Source: Ignavibacteriota bacterium (GTDB lineage Bacteria > Bacteroidota > Ignavibacteria > Kapaibacteriales > UBA2268). Taken from it: 64,000 bases of DNA. Location: the NCBI GenBank assembly GCA_019637995.1, contig JAHBUQ010000001.1, forward strand, positions 806,001-870,000, in the 5' to 3' direction. The notes beneath the pieces were generated by a model, which saw nothing but the letters and a program-made list of their open reading frames with translations, ran no database searches and was not told the origin of the DNA. Below, piece after piece: positions 1 to 10,400 of the stretch (the first letter of the stretch is position 1; the number at the start of each line of letters is the position of its first letter). The translations under genes were made by a program, and so were the position numbers.

Positions 1-1
1 A

Positions 2-952
2 AAAGTTGGAAATTTGATTAAACAAAGGCTTGGACGCAATCTTGAACCTTTTGATATCTGGTATGATGGATTTAAATCAAGAAACGCCATCCCTGATGAA
101 GATTTGAGTAAGATTACAATGGCAAAGTATCCTGATAATAAAGCATTTGAAAAGGATTTACCTAATATTTTATTCAAACTTGGTTTTACAAGTGAGCGTT
201 CAAATTATCTTGCAGATAAAATATTGGTTGATGCTTCTCGTGGTGCCGGTCACGCCTGGGGTGCTCAAATGAAAGGTGAAAAAGCTCGGCTACGTTCTAG
301 AATTGGTAAATCAGGAATGGATTACAAAGGTTATAATATCGCAATGCACGAATTCGGACATAACGTTGAACAGACATTTTCGCTTTATGATGTACCTGAA
401 TATATGATTGCTGGTGTTCCAAATACTGCATTCACAGAAGCTATGGCATTTATTTTTCAGCAAAGAGATTTAAATGTTCTTGGAATAAAGAATCCTGACC
501 CAAATGCTGAATTTCTGCACGCTCTTGATGTTTTTTGGTCTTCTTATGAAATTATGGGTGTTGCCTTAGTTGATATGTATGTTTGGAAATGGCTTTATTC
601 TAATCCAAAAGCAACTCCTTCTCAGCTTCGGGAAGCAGTTGTTTCAATAGCTAAAGATGTTTGGAATAAATATTATGCCGATGTTTTTGGAATAAGAGAC
701 CAGGAAATTCTTGCTATTTATTCACATATGATTAGTTATCCGCTTTATTTATCTGCATATCCAATCGGACATTTGATTGAGTTTCAGATAGAACAGAAAA
801 TCAAAGGCAAACAATTCGGAACAGAAATTGAGAGAATGACTACTATCGGTCGGGTTACACCCAAAGACTGGATGATTAAAGCCGTCTCAGAAGCACTTTC
901 AGCAAAACCCGTTCTTGCTGCTGTTGATGATGCTATAAATAAACTGAAATAA
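2..952 (+). CDS. Zinc metallopeptidase-like protein, 3' part only
   Basis: The reading frame is already open at the first base of the window, so the true start lies upstream and only about 316 C-terminal codons are visible. The fragment contains MHEFGHNVEQ (codons near base 350), an HExxH zinc-binding and catalytic motif. About 28 residues later comes TEAMAFIFQ, whose Glu could be the third zinc ligand of a gluzincin-type peptidase. No membrane segment or T9SS tail is visible at the C-terminus. The gene is followed by a strong hairpin and faces the subtilase gene, so it ends its own transcription unit. The peptidase fold is inferred from the motif only; the substrate is unknown and the protein family was not identified. 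Confidence 0.7.
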   Translation, partial: KVGNLIKQRLGRNLEPFDIWYDGFKSRNAIPDEDLSKITMAKYPDNKAFEKDLPNILFKLGFTSERSNYLADKILVDASRGAGHAWGAQMKGEKARLRSRIGKSGMDYKGYNIAMHEFGHNVEQTFSLYDVPEYMIAGVPNTAFTEAMAFIFQQRDLNVLGIKNPDPNAEFLHALDVFWSSYEIMGVALVDMYVWKWLYSNPKATPSQLREAVVSIAKDVWNKYYADVFGIRDQEILAIYSHMISYPLYLSAYPIGHLIEFQIEQKIKGKQFGTEIERMTTIGRVTPKDWMIKAVSEALSAKPVLAAVDDAINKLK

Positions 953-973
953 TATTCGTTCAACTAAAATTTT

Positions 974-1008
974 AAAGCCATCCAAAATTATCAATATTGG
1001 ATGGCTTT
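974..1008. terminator. Bidirectional hairpin terminator
   Basis: A 12-bp perfect stem (974-985 pairing with 997-1008) has an 11-nt loop and T/A-rich flanks on both sides. It lies between two convergent genes and can serve both. Confidence 0.8.
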
Positions 1009-1031
1009 ATTAATTTAATTTTTATATATAA

Positions 1032-2204
1032 TTATCTTACTGCTTTCTTATCAGGGTTATTGTCTTTATCAGAAGTAACATAACCTGACCAATTAATTGC
1101 TCCATTATTAGCCAGTAATATACCTGCTACATGTGGCGCTGCCATTGATGTACCGGATTTGGTTGAATATTTGCCTGATTTTGAAGTAGAATATATACTT
1201 ACTCCTGGTGCAGCAAAATCTATAGGCGGATTGCCATAATTTGAGAAAGTTGCGAATTTCCCTTTTGAATCATAAGCTGAGATTGTAAAAACATTTTCAG
1301 CATTCACTCTTGCCGGGGAGAAATTAGTTGCACTCATTGAAGAATTTCCTGCTGCAATTACAATATAAGCTCCCTTAGAAGCAAGGGATACAACAGCATT
1401 ATCCAATGTTGTTGATGCTGAACCACCAAGACTCATATTCACAACATTGATTCTATCAGACTTTAAATTTTTTCCAATATAGTCAAGCCCTGCAATAATC
1501 TGAGATGCTGTTCCGCTACCTCTTGAGTTGAAAACTTTAATTGCAACAAGTTCAGCGCCTGCACATACTCCAACAACACCAAAATTATTGTTTAAAGCTG
1601 CAATTGTTCCTGCTACATGAGAACCATGACTATTACCATCGTTTGGTGATAAAGCATCAGCACCTGATCTAACAAATGTACGACTTAAATCAGTACTTAC
1701 ATTTAAATCAGGGTGAGTCAAATCTATACCAGTATCAACAACCCAGGCAACTCCTGTTGATGAACCGGAATTGACAAAACTACCTACTGCATTGATTCCC
1801 CATGGAATATTTTGAGTTTGCATTTCGTCACTATCATTTTCTTCTAAATTATTTACTACATTGATTAAAAACTCCAAATCTTCCTCAATATTTGAAATTC
1901 TTTTGTCATTTAGTAAAGAATTTAACTGTTCATTATTAAGTTCTGCTGCAAATCCTAAAATAACAGTATTATATACAAAAAATACTGACGTTGGTTCAAT
2001 GGAATGAAACTCAAAAATTTCTTCTAATATTGACTCACTTTGATTTGCACTTTGAAGTATCTCTGAATTATTAGAAATTGTAACAATGTAATCTTTTGTT
2101 TCACCGGGATCATTAATCAATGAATGATCTGATGAATTCTCGCATGCTAATATTATGGTCAAAATTACCATAATGATTGATAATTGAATTGTTTTTTTCA
2201 TCAC
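1032..2204 (-). CDS. Lipoprotein subtilisin-like serine protease (S8)
   Basis: This 390-aa protein begins with a hydrophobic signal ending in a lipobox (LAC, Cys21), so it is probably an envelope lipoprotein. Residues about 38-115 resemble an inhibitor-I9 prodomain. The catalytic triad is visible: Asp157 in VVDTG, His193 in SHGSHVAGT and Ser353 in GTSMAAPHVAG, with the oxyanion Asn286 in AAGN. The protein ends shortly after the catalytic domain, with no T9SS sorting tail. It is transcribed divergently from the response regulator at 2462; the 257-nt AT-rich space between them should hold both promoters. Function: an extracytoplasmic endopeptidase of unknown target. The family call is secure. 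Confidence 0.95.
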   Translation of the reverse strand: MMKKTIQLSIIMVILTIILACENSSDHSLINDPGETKDYIVTISNNSEILQSANQSESILEEIFEFHSIEPTSVFFVYNTVILGFAAELNNEQLNSLLNDKRISNIEEDLEFLINVVNNLEENDSDEMQTQNIPWGINAVGSFVNSGSSTGVAWVVDTGIDLTHPDLNVSTDLSRTFVRSGADALSPNDGNSHGSHVAGTIAALNNNFGVVGVCAGAELVAIKVFNSRGSGTASQIIAGLDYIGKNLKSDRINVVNMSLGGSASTTLDNAVVSLASKGAYIVIAAGNSSMSATNFSPARVNAENVFTISAYDSKGKFATFSNYGNPPIDFAAPGVSIYSTSKSGKYSTKSGTSMAAPHVAGILLANNGAINWSGYVTSDKDNNPDKKAVR

Positions 2205-2360
2205 AGAAAGCCTCTTAAATTATTTAATTGAAATGAACAACCTAATAAATGATATAATAGGTAGCTACTACAATTCAAAAATAAGTAATAAATTTCACAT
2301 AAACAAATAATTATTTAAAATATATATACCTAATATGATTTATTTTTATTATTTAATTGA

Positions 2361-2381
2361 TATTATTATTATTATTATTAA
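2361..2381. repeat. ATT trinucleotide microsatellite
   Basis: About seven tandem TAT/ATT units lie in the divergent intergenic region between the subtilase and the response regulator. Nothing else recognisable was seen in this spacer apart from the -7-like box at 2433. Confidence 0.6.
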
Positions 2382-2432
2382 TTTTAAGTATTACAACAAA
2401 AATATATTAGGTATTATTTCAATAAATTTTGT

Positions 2433-2440
2433 TATTTTTG
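2433..2440 (+). promoter_or_regulatory. Possible Bacteroidota-type -7 box
   Basis: TATTTTTG matches the TAnnTTTG -7 consensus known from Bacteroidota sigma-70 promoters. It lies 22 nt before the ATG at 2462. No convincing -33 element is seen at the usual spacing, so this is tentative. Confidence 0.3.
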
Positions 2441-2461
2441 TATAAAAAGGAATTAATAGTT

Positions 2462-3217
2462 ATGGATAAAATATATAAAATATTAATAATTGATGACTTT
2501 GAACTTTCTGCTTTAGGTATAAAGGCTCTTTTAAGAGACTTGCCCTTGAGTTTTGATATAAGTACAGCAACCACAGTTAAATCAGCTTTGGAGATGATGG
2601 AAAATTCTTATTTTGATTTAGTTTTGTGCGATATTATAATGCCTAATTTAGACGGATTTTATGCATTAAAAGCAATAAAAAGTAAATATCCTGATACAAA
2701 ATTTATGTTTTTATCAATTTACTGTGAGAAATCAATTATATATAAAGCTATTTCATATAGAATAGACGGTTATCAATTTAAGGATGTATCAAAAGATGAA
2801 CTTTTTAAATCAGTTAAGTTGATTTTGAATGGTTCTAAATATTTCAATCAGAGAATAATTGATATGATTTATGACGACTTAGTGGAATACTCAAGTAAAA
2901 ATCATAGTTCCTATTTATTGAATATTCCTAAAAATAATTCAATTATATTGAGTAAAAATATAAATAATGGATTAAGTAATGGCTTTCATAATGATTATCT
3001 CGAAATAAATAAATCTATGTTAGAGTGCTTATCTTCTAGAGAACAAGAAATATTTGAACTCGTAGGAAAAAACCTGAATTCTCAAGAAATAGCTAATAAA
3101 TTGAATATTAGTATTTATACAGTAAGTACTCATAGAAAAAATATTTACTCAAAACTTAATTTGAAAAATTTAACTCAAATGCGTGAAATTTCGAAAAAAA
3201 TATTTAATATAGGTTGA
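2462..3217 (+). CDS. NarL/FixJ-type response regulator (receiver + LuxR HTH)
   Basis: The 251-aa protein has an N-terminal receiver domain with acidic residues Asp11/Asp12 and the phosphoacceptor Asp57 in LVLCDIIMPNLDG. A roughly 55-residue linker leads to a C-terminal LuxR-type helix-turn-helix (LSSREQEIFELV then ANKLNISIYTVSTHR). I chose ATG 2462 because MDKIYKILIIDD is the canonical receiver start and AAGGA precedes it; an upstream extension to 2429 would overlap the -7-like box. No histidine kinase gene is adjacent, so its sensor is encoded elsewhere. Its divergent neighbour, the subtilase gene, is a possible target, by position only. Confidence 0.93.
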   Translation: MDKIYKILIIDDFELSALGIKALLRDLPLSFDISTATTVKSALEMMENSYFDLVLCDIIMPNLDGFYALKAIKSKYPDTKFMFLSIYCEKSIIYKAISYRIDGYQFKDVSKDELFKSVKLILNGSKYFNQRIIDMIYDDLVEYSSKNHSSYLLNIPKNNSIILSKNINNGLSNGFHNDYLEINKSMLECLSSREQEIFELVGKNLNSQEIANKLNISIYTVSTHRKNIYSKLNLKNLTQMREISKKIFNIG

Positions 3218-3250
3218 TATTGCTAAATCCAAAAAATGTATAAAAACCAA

Positions 3251-3288
3251 AATCCCCTGAATAGTAATCAAAACCTATTCAGGGGATT
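3251..3288. terminator. Bidirectional hairpin terminator
   Basis: A perfect 14-bp stem (3251-3264 with 3275-3288) has a 10-nt loop. It separates the convergent response regulator and the T9SS protein, with A/T runs on both sides. Confidence 0.88.
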
Positions 3289-3310
3289 TAAATTTATGTG
3301 AAGAATGATA

Positions 3311-6300
3311 TTACTTTTGAATTACAACTTCACCTGAATAGATATTACTTCCAGAGATTACTTTTATGAAATAAACGCCAGTATTAACATTACTAAAATC
3401 AAGTTCCATTAATCCATTTGAATAATTTACATTGGATATTTCTATTACTTTTCCTGTCATATCAGAAATTTCGATTTTCTGTAATTCCGCAAAAATCCTT
3501 TCAAAATTAATCAGAACAATATTCCGGGAAGGATTTGGATAAATCATAGAGCCCGAAATTTTGATTTCATTAACGCTGTTAGGGTCTTTAGTTCCAAACA
3601 TCCATGTCTGAGACCATGGAGAATTACCTTCAGGTGTATTAGCTCTAATTCTCCAGTAATATGTCTTAGGATATTGTAATTCTGAACTAATATAGAAAAT
3701 CGCATTAATATCAGAGTTGAAATGAGCCATCGAGGTGAAATCAGGTTGCTCGGAAATATTTATTTCATATTTAATAGCATCTGTTACTGTATTCCATTCA
3801 AATTTCACAGGAACAATAACATCTGTTTTTCCATTTTCAGGAGCAACAAGAATTGGGATATTGTTGCCTGTTGTAAACTGCCATACTTCTGACCAATCTC
3901 CAACACCTTCCGGAGATACAGCTCTAACTCTCCAAAAATAAGTTGATGCAGGCACTAACTGAGTAAATTCATGAGATAGACTACTGACTGTATCCTGAGA
4001 GAAAATCAAATCATTGAATGATTGGTCATTAGCTATCTGTAAGTGATAAGTCTGTGCACCCTTTGTAGCAAGCCAGATAAACCTCACAGCTACAGGATGA
4101 TTATCTGATAAATCTGCAGGGAAGCGCAAACCAATCTTATCTACTTTTGTTTTGAATTTATAAACATTAGACCAAATACCAGAGTTTACATCTGAAATTA
4201 CTCTAGCTCTCCAGAAATAATTCTCATAAGATTCTAAATTTCCGGCTGTAAAGTCAGTTTGATTTATAATGTCTTCAAATATTACATTATTTTGGAAATC
4301 TTCAGTCTTTGAAACTTCCAATTCGTAATTGTTTTGAGTCTCGTGCTGTTGCCAATTGAAAATTGTGTTAATTACAACATTGACTGACTCATGTGCAGGA
4401 CTTGTTAAAAGCACAGGCGAATAGCCGGTTCTAAAATGATAAACCAATGACCATTCACTTACTACCTGACCATTACGTGAGCGTACTCTCCAATAATATT
4501 GTGTATCATAATTAAGTTCTGTTGAAATGATGCCGGTTGACATAACATTTGATTTTTCAAAGACAACTGTTTTAAATTCAAGATCTGAAGCAATCTGAAT
4601 ATCGTATTCAGTTACTTCGGTTGCTTTTTCCCATATCATTTCCGGGTTTATTTCTATTCCATAAGATAAATGAGCCGGTAAAAGAAGTCTTGGTGGTCCA
4701 AAAACTGTTTCAAATGACCAAATAACTGACCAGTCACTTGACGAAATGTCATTCAAAGCTTTAACTCTCCAGTAATATTTGGTTCTACCATCTAAAAGGG
4801 GAGAGGTTGTAGTAGTATCATCCGAAGACCATTCAAATTCAATATCGTTGAAATTTTGTGATTTAGATAATTGAATACTGTAATTTGTTGCACCGTCAGC
4901 TTTATGCCACACTAATGGTGCATATACAGCTATATTAATTTCTTTATCGTCAGGTGATATCAATTCAGGTGGCGAAAGTTTTGAATAAAATGTACGAACT
5001 TCAGACCAATCACTTACAGCTTCATGATTTTTTGAACGAACCCTCCAGTAATATTTTGTATTTGGAAGTAAGGAACCATGAAGCAAATGCATTGTATCTC
5101 TTTGAGTAACACTTTCCCAAACGTATGCAAAATCCTGCTCATAAGAGATTTGAAGTTGATAAAGCTCTGCTCTCTGAGATGATGTCCATTTGAATTCTGC
5201 TCCAGTATCTACATCTTTTGCTTTATCTTCCTGATTAACCAATATAGGTATGCGAAGATTTTTCTTGCTGATAGCTCTGTAAATCATCCCTGAGACAGTT
5301 GACATATACATATCTTCAGCATTATTGACAGTAAAGGACATCACCTTTTCTCCGTTGAAACTATTATTTATATTAGTAAAGGTTTCACCTAAGTCTTTAG
5401 AAATATATGTTGCTTCAACAAACGCAAAAGCTGCATCAATAAGAACATTCTCGCCGGAAATATACATTATATTGTTCTTGTCAATATAAACTGTTGAAAT
5501 TGAATTCGCCGGAAATTCATTTATCCTGACAAAAGAATTTACTGTGACAGACTTGTATAATCCTGCACCCGTAGTCCCAACAATCACAGTATTATCTCTA
5601 AAAAATCCAATAGAGGAAACAAAAGTTTGCATCAATCCTGAAGAAGCCCATGTTTCACCATCATTTGTCGAATAAAACATAACATTACCGGCAGCAACAT
5701 AAATGTTTCCATTGTAGTTAACACCAATTTCATGAGGTCTGGGAACTTTCAAATCAAACAATAATGGAGCTTCAACCCAATTTGATCCGCTACGATTGTA
5801 CCATACTTTTCTGATATCAATAGGTTCCTGCATTTCACGTTCAAGGAAAAAGTGTGTTGCTATAAATTTCGTACCGCTTGGTGAGATTTCAACATCCAAA
5901 ACATTCGTATCAAGACTTTTTATAGGATTCCATGAACTTAATGAAGGGTCTGCTGCAAATAACCCTTTTTCAGTTGCAGCATAATAAAATCCTGAAGAGT
6001 CAACAGCAATTTTATTAATTCTGGCAATCGTTGGTGCTACAAAGGACCATGTTTTACCTTCATCAGTAGATTTTTTTACGATATTATTCGAGTATGCTAC
6101 TAATTCCTTTTCTTTCATTGAAATAACATTTGTAAATTGTATCATTGGTTCAAATTGCTCTTTTGCTCTTTCTCTCCATATTTCGTTTGAACCTGCACTT
6201 TTCCTTGGGGGCATACTTGGGAAAAAACCGTATAAACTATCCTTATCTCTTAATAAAAGATTAACTCCCTTGCCCCTCGTATTTGTTGGCACCCAAGTAT

Positions 6301-7186
6301 AATCTTCAAACTGATCATCAGCGTAAATTCCACCATATCTGCTACCAAATACAGGGTGGAAACTATCATTAAAAGTAATGGTAGTGGCATTCAAGTCAGG
6401 AAGAGGAACGGGGTCAATTTTTAATGGCCTGGTCATAAATGTGTCAAGCTCAGCCCAGGCTATACCATCATTTACTGAATAATAAACACCTCTACCGTTT
6501 GTAGCTGCGTATAAATAATCAAAATCATTAATCTTAATTTCATTTATAAATAGATTTTTCAGGCCAGAACTTTGTCTTGACCATGTTTTGGCACCATCAC
6601 GGGATTGAAAAATACCGCCTCCGTATGTTCCGGCTACTATCCAGCCATTATCAGCAACTTCTATTGAAGTTACATCTTTATAAAGTAGTCCCTTGCTTGA
6701 TTCAACCCAAGTTTCTCCTTTGTCGGTTGACAAGTATATGCCGTTTCCATAAGAGCCTAATAAAATATTGCCATTTGGAAGTCTTTTGACTGTACGAACA
6801 TCAAGATTGTTCAATCCGTTATTTGCTTCTTTCCAAACTACATTCGTAAGTGAAGTTGTTTTAAAAACACCTCCACCCTGAGTAGTTAATAAAATTTCGC
6901 TTGATGAAATAATTGCAATTCCTGTAAAATTGAAATTTGTCAAGCCATTCAGAAGTGGAGTCCAGGTGCTTCCCTGACTATTTGAACGAAATACACCTGT
7001 TCCCCAAACTGCAATATAAATATCACCGGTTGGACTTACTGTGCCAGCTGTAACATAACTTGTTGGACCAATTGGAAGCATTCCAAACAAATCCTGTGAT
7101 TTCGTTTCAATGTTTGAAAAGAATGTAACTAAAATCAGACAGATAATGAAGTTTACAGTTAGTGACTTCAAAGTATAAAGTTTCAT
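3311..7186 (-). CDS. Secreted beta-propeller / Fn3-repeat protein with T9SS tail
   Basis: The 1291-aa exported protein has an N-terminal hydrophobic signal (residues about 10-28). Residues about 40-640 carry many BNR/sortilin/Ycf48-like blades recognisable by recurring SxDxGxTW units (for example STDKGETW, SRDGAKTW, STNDGETW), so a beta-propeller is expected. Residues about 645-1205 hold six fibronectin-III-like repeats of about 90 residues, each with a P-x-L-x-x-P opening, a central Y-x-L-Q-I-S and a closing YYWRVRA...WSxxWxF-T. The last ~80 residues (YPNPSRN...GVYFIKVISG) form a type A T9SS sorting domain, so it is probably passed through the outer membrane and anchored or released. The ligand or substrate is unknown. 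Confidence 0.9.
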   Translation of the reverse strand: MKLYTLKSLTVNFIICLILVTFFSNIETKSQDLFGMLPIGPTSYVTAGTVSPTGDIYIAVWGTGVFRSNSQGSTWTPLLNGLTNFNFTGIAIISSSEILLTTQGGGVFKTTSLTNVVWKEANNGLNNLDVRTVKRLPNGNILLGSYGNGIYLSTDKGETWVESSKGLLYKDVTSIEVADNGWIVAGTYGGGIFQSRDGAKTWSRQSSGLKNLFINEIKINDFDYLYAATNGRGVYYSVNDGIAWAELDTFMTRPLKIDPVPLPDLNATTITFNDSFHPVFGSRYGGIYADDQFEDYTWVPTNTRGKGVNLLLRDKDSLYGFFPSMPPRKSAGSNEIWRERAKEQFEPMIQFTNVISMKEKELVAYSNNIVKKSTDEGKTWSFVAPTIARINKIAVDSSGFYYAATEKGLFAADPSLSSWNPIKSLDTNVLDVEISPSGTKFIATHFFLEREMQEPIDIRKVWYNRSGSNWVEAPLLFDLKVPRPHEIGVNYNGNIYVAAGNVMFYSTNDGETWASSGLMQTFVSSIGFFRDNTVIVGTTGAGLYKSVTVNSFVRINEFPANSISTVYIDKNNIMYISGENVLIDAAFAFVEATYISKDLGETFTNINNSFNGEKVMSFTVNNAEDMYMSTVSGMIYRAISKKNLRIPILVNQEDKAKDVDTGAEFKWTSSQRAELYQLQISYEQDFAYVWESVTQRDTMHLLHGSLLPNTKYYWRVRSKNHEAVSDWSEVRTFYSKLSPPELISPDDKEINIAVYAPLVWHKADGATNYSIQLSKSQNFNDIEFEWSSDDTTTTSPLLDGRTKYYWRVKALNDISSSDWSVIWSFETVFGPPRLLLPAHLSYGIEINPEMIWEKATEVTEYDIQIASDLEFKTVVFEKSNVMSTGIISTELNYDTQYYWRVRSRNGQVVSEWSLVYHFRTGYSPVLLTSPAHESVNVVINTIFNWQQHETQNNYELEVSKTEDFQNNVIFEDIINQTDFTAGNLESYENYFWRARVISDVNSGIWSNVYKFKTKVDKIGLRFPADLSDNHPVAVRFIWLATKGAQTYHLQIANDQSFNDLIFSQDTVSSLSHEFTQLVPASTYFWRVRAVSPEGVGDWSEVWQFTTGNNIPILVAPENGKTDVIVPVKFEWNTVTDAIKYEINISEQPDFTSMAHFNSDINAIFYISSELQYPKTYYWRIRANTPEGNSPWSQTWMFGTKDPNSVNEIKISGSMIYPNPSRNIVLINFERIFAELQKIEISDMTGKVIEISNVNYSNGLMELDFSNVNTGVYFIKVISGSNIYSGEVVIQK

Positions 7187-7360
7187 AATTCACCAAATAA
7201 TTATTTTGTTAATATCTAATTAATTCTATAAAACAAATTAAACAAAAAAGTTACAATTTTATTTGATTCTATCTCAATTTATTTGAAAATTTCAACGAAT
7301 TTTTTCACTTTGGATATAATCTGCCTTAATTATTAATCGGATTAATATTGCAATTAAAAA

Positions 7361-7386
7361 AAGGCGAACTCTCAAGTTCGCCCTTC
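7361..7386. terminator. Hairpin terminator
   Basis: AAGGCGAACT and AGTTCGCCCTT form a near-perfect stem with a 4-nt loop. It lies downstream of the 1549-aa gene in the 255-nt gap before the propeller protein. The rest of the gap is AT-rich with nothing else recognised. Confidence 0.65.
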
Positions 7387-7441
7387 TAAAAATCATTCAT
7401 CAATAGATATCACAAAGCCACATATAAGAAATGCAATAAAA

Positions 7442-10400
7442 TTACTTAACTATCATCAAGGATTGTGCTTCAATAAAGGGTCCGGAAACCATTTTAATCA
7501 TATAAGCACCTGAATTTATCTCATTTGTTGGGACAGATAATGTATAGACTCCTGCTTTAGCTTCACCTCTGGATATGGTTCTGATTACTTCACCATAAGC
7601 ATTAATTATCGCGATATCAGTCTCAACATCAAATGCCACAGTATAAGTAAATTCAAAGGAATCTCCTGCAGGATTAGGTTTTGGAACTGTCATTCCAAAT
7701 TTATGACCGGACATTTGGATAATTCGATTATCATTTAAACAAACTTCATTTGTATTGAAAATTGTTAACTCATAAAGGTCGGTTGTGCAACCATAATCAA
7801 TTTCAGCAGCTAAAAGTGTTCTATGTTTATCATTCAGATAAGTTTGAATCTCAAAATTCATTATTTCCAGAATTTGATTATCTCTCAAAGCCCCACTACC
7901 TGTAACTTCAAAGTATCCGTTTCCAAGTGATACTATATCTGACCAACTGAATTCATTGCCAATCTGAGCACCTTTTCTGATAGAGTTTTGCATTATGCCG
8001 AGTACACTTGGGTCAGCAGAAAATGTGATTTTAATATTATTTATGAATCCTGAATATGTTTGAGGCAATTTAGCCATAAGTGAATATCTGAATTTCTCAC
8101 CAATAGTCATTGTTATCTCCTTAACGGCACTTTCTAATTCTATACCCAAGGACTTTCCGGAAATTGGTACTTTAAATGGAGCAGACATAGAATTTGGTAC
8201 GATAAGTTCAACATCAAAATTGCCTTTATTTTGAGGTTTGAAATTTACATCAAATGTGAAGCTTTCACCACCTTTTAAAGTTCTGTCTCCTAGAGAAGGA
8301 AGTTCAAACTCATTTGAACCACTTCCGGTTATTACCATTTCGCTGAGTCTTATTATTAAGTCTGTATCACGGCTCTTGTTTAATATAGTGATCGGTAAAG
8401 AACGTTCAGTACATACCAGAAGATTACCAAAATCAAGAGGGTTAGTAATTTCAGCATCTAAACCATCACAAACAATTGGGACAATTGTAGTATTCCATTC
8501 ATCCATAAAACTACCGTCATAATCATCGGCTAAAATGATGAAGTTATCAGTATTATCGCCACCTGATATAGGTTTGAAAATTACAGGGATAGTTAATGAG
8601 CCTTCCTTATCAATTGTCAAATTACTTGTAACTGTACCGGGTAAAAATTCAAATTCATCATCATTTTCAATTGTAATTGATTCAACTGTGAGAACAGATG
8701 AACTGCTCGGATTATTGATAGTAATACTTCCAAGGGCAGTTTCACCTACATTTACCTGCTCGCCGCAACTGACAGAAGTCGTAAGTTTAGGAAGAAAGCC
8801 GGTACCTGTTAAGTAGGAAACAATTGGCTCTTCTCTTGAGCCCAAAAACACTAAGATTTGTTCTGAATAATCAATCTCTTCCTGTGGTCTGAAAGAGACG
8901 TTCATTTTTATTTCACCATTTGCTGGAATCAATAAAGGGAAATTACCTGGGCTGGTGAATCCAAAAATATTGCCGATATTTCCATTTTCAAATTGAATAT
9001 TTTCAATCATTTCAGCGACATTGCTGTTGTTAATAATTTCAACTTGTGCAGTATAATTTCCTCGAATCCTTTGCTGACCCCAGTCATGTGATGTGATTCC
9101 AACATCGGAAGTTATACCGGTACCATATAATTTTGTTATTGAATTTTTGCATGGAGCCTGAACAAAGAAATTCAATTCAGCTTCTCGTAATCCCAAAGAC
9201 TTTGGTTCAAATATTACAATTATATCAATACATTCACCAGATCCAACTGTAATTCTACCATTGACTTCCTTAGCTTTGACATAGTCTGGCAGAATTCTGA
9301 GGAAATCTGTAATATGAAGTCCTCGAATTTGAGGCGATATAATCGTAGGTGATTCACTAATATTTTGAAAAACACAAATAAGTGTATCCATCTTTTGCTT
9401 ATTCAAATTAACATCGCCAAAATCATATTCTTCAAGTGCTGTACCACCACATACTCCATTGCCTACTAAACTGAGTGTAATATTATCAGCACAATCTCCA
9501 TAAAGAGTAAGAACAGCTCTTCTTTCGTTCAAACCACCAGGTTTGAACCACAAAGTTATATCAATACTCTCTCCGGGATTTAATGTCATGCCTACGATTT
9601 CATCAATAACTCTGAAGTCAACCATATTAGCATTTTGAGCATCTCTTATTGTATATCTTGTTATAGTATAAGGCAATTTTCCAACATTAGTTATTAATCC
9701 ATCAACAAGTTGTTCGGTTTCATCACCGAAGACAACTGGACCAAAATTATATTCCATAGTTGAAAAAGCTGCAGTAGGTCTCAGAACTTCAAATTCTTCT
9801 GTAATATCCTGACTAATTGGATTTCTCGCATATTTTGTAAACCAGAAATCTGACAATCCAGATGAACTAAGTTGTTGTCCCTGAACATTAGTATTTCCTG
9901 AAAAATTACCTGCTGTATAGATTGTTCCTGATGGAATATGATTAGAAATCAAATCAGAGAAATTGTTATTATCAGGTACACCAGCTATCAGGTCTATCAT
10001 ATTCAAATTTTCATCAAAAACAGCTGTGAAAGGTAGTTCAGCTCCGTCTGAATCAGGAAGGGTTTTATTTAATTGGAGATTTGTGAAGGTGCCTTTGTAT
10101 TTACCAATTACAACAATCTTTGTTTGCTGTCCTAAAATCTGCACTACTTTAATTCTTGAACCTTCAGCTTCAAATATATTGAAAAAAGTAGATGCACCTA
10201 CAAAAGTAGAATTGAGATATTGGCCTGTCGGACTATATTTTGCCAAAAACATATATTTCTTATCTGGCATTTCAAGAGATGGAGCGATGTTTCCGAATCT
10301 TATTCCACTATAAGCAAAGCCTGTTACATATATAAATCCTCTGCGGTCTAATGCCAAACCGTTTGCTCTGTCATTACTTTGTCTTGCACCGGCAACATTA

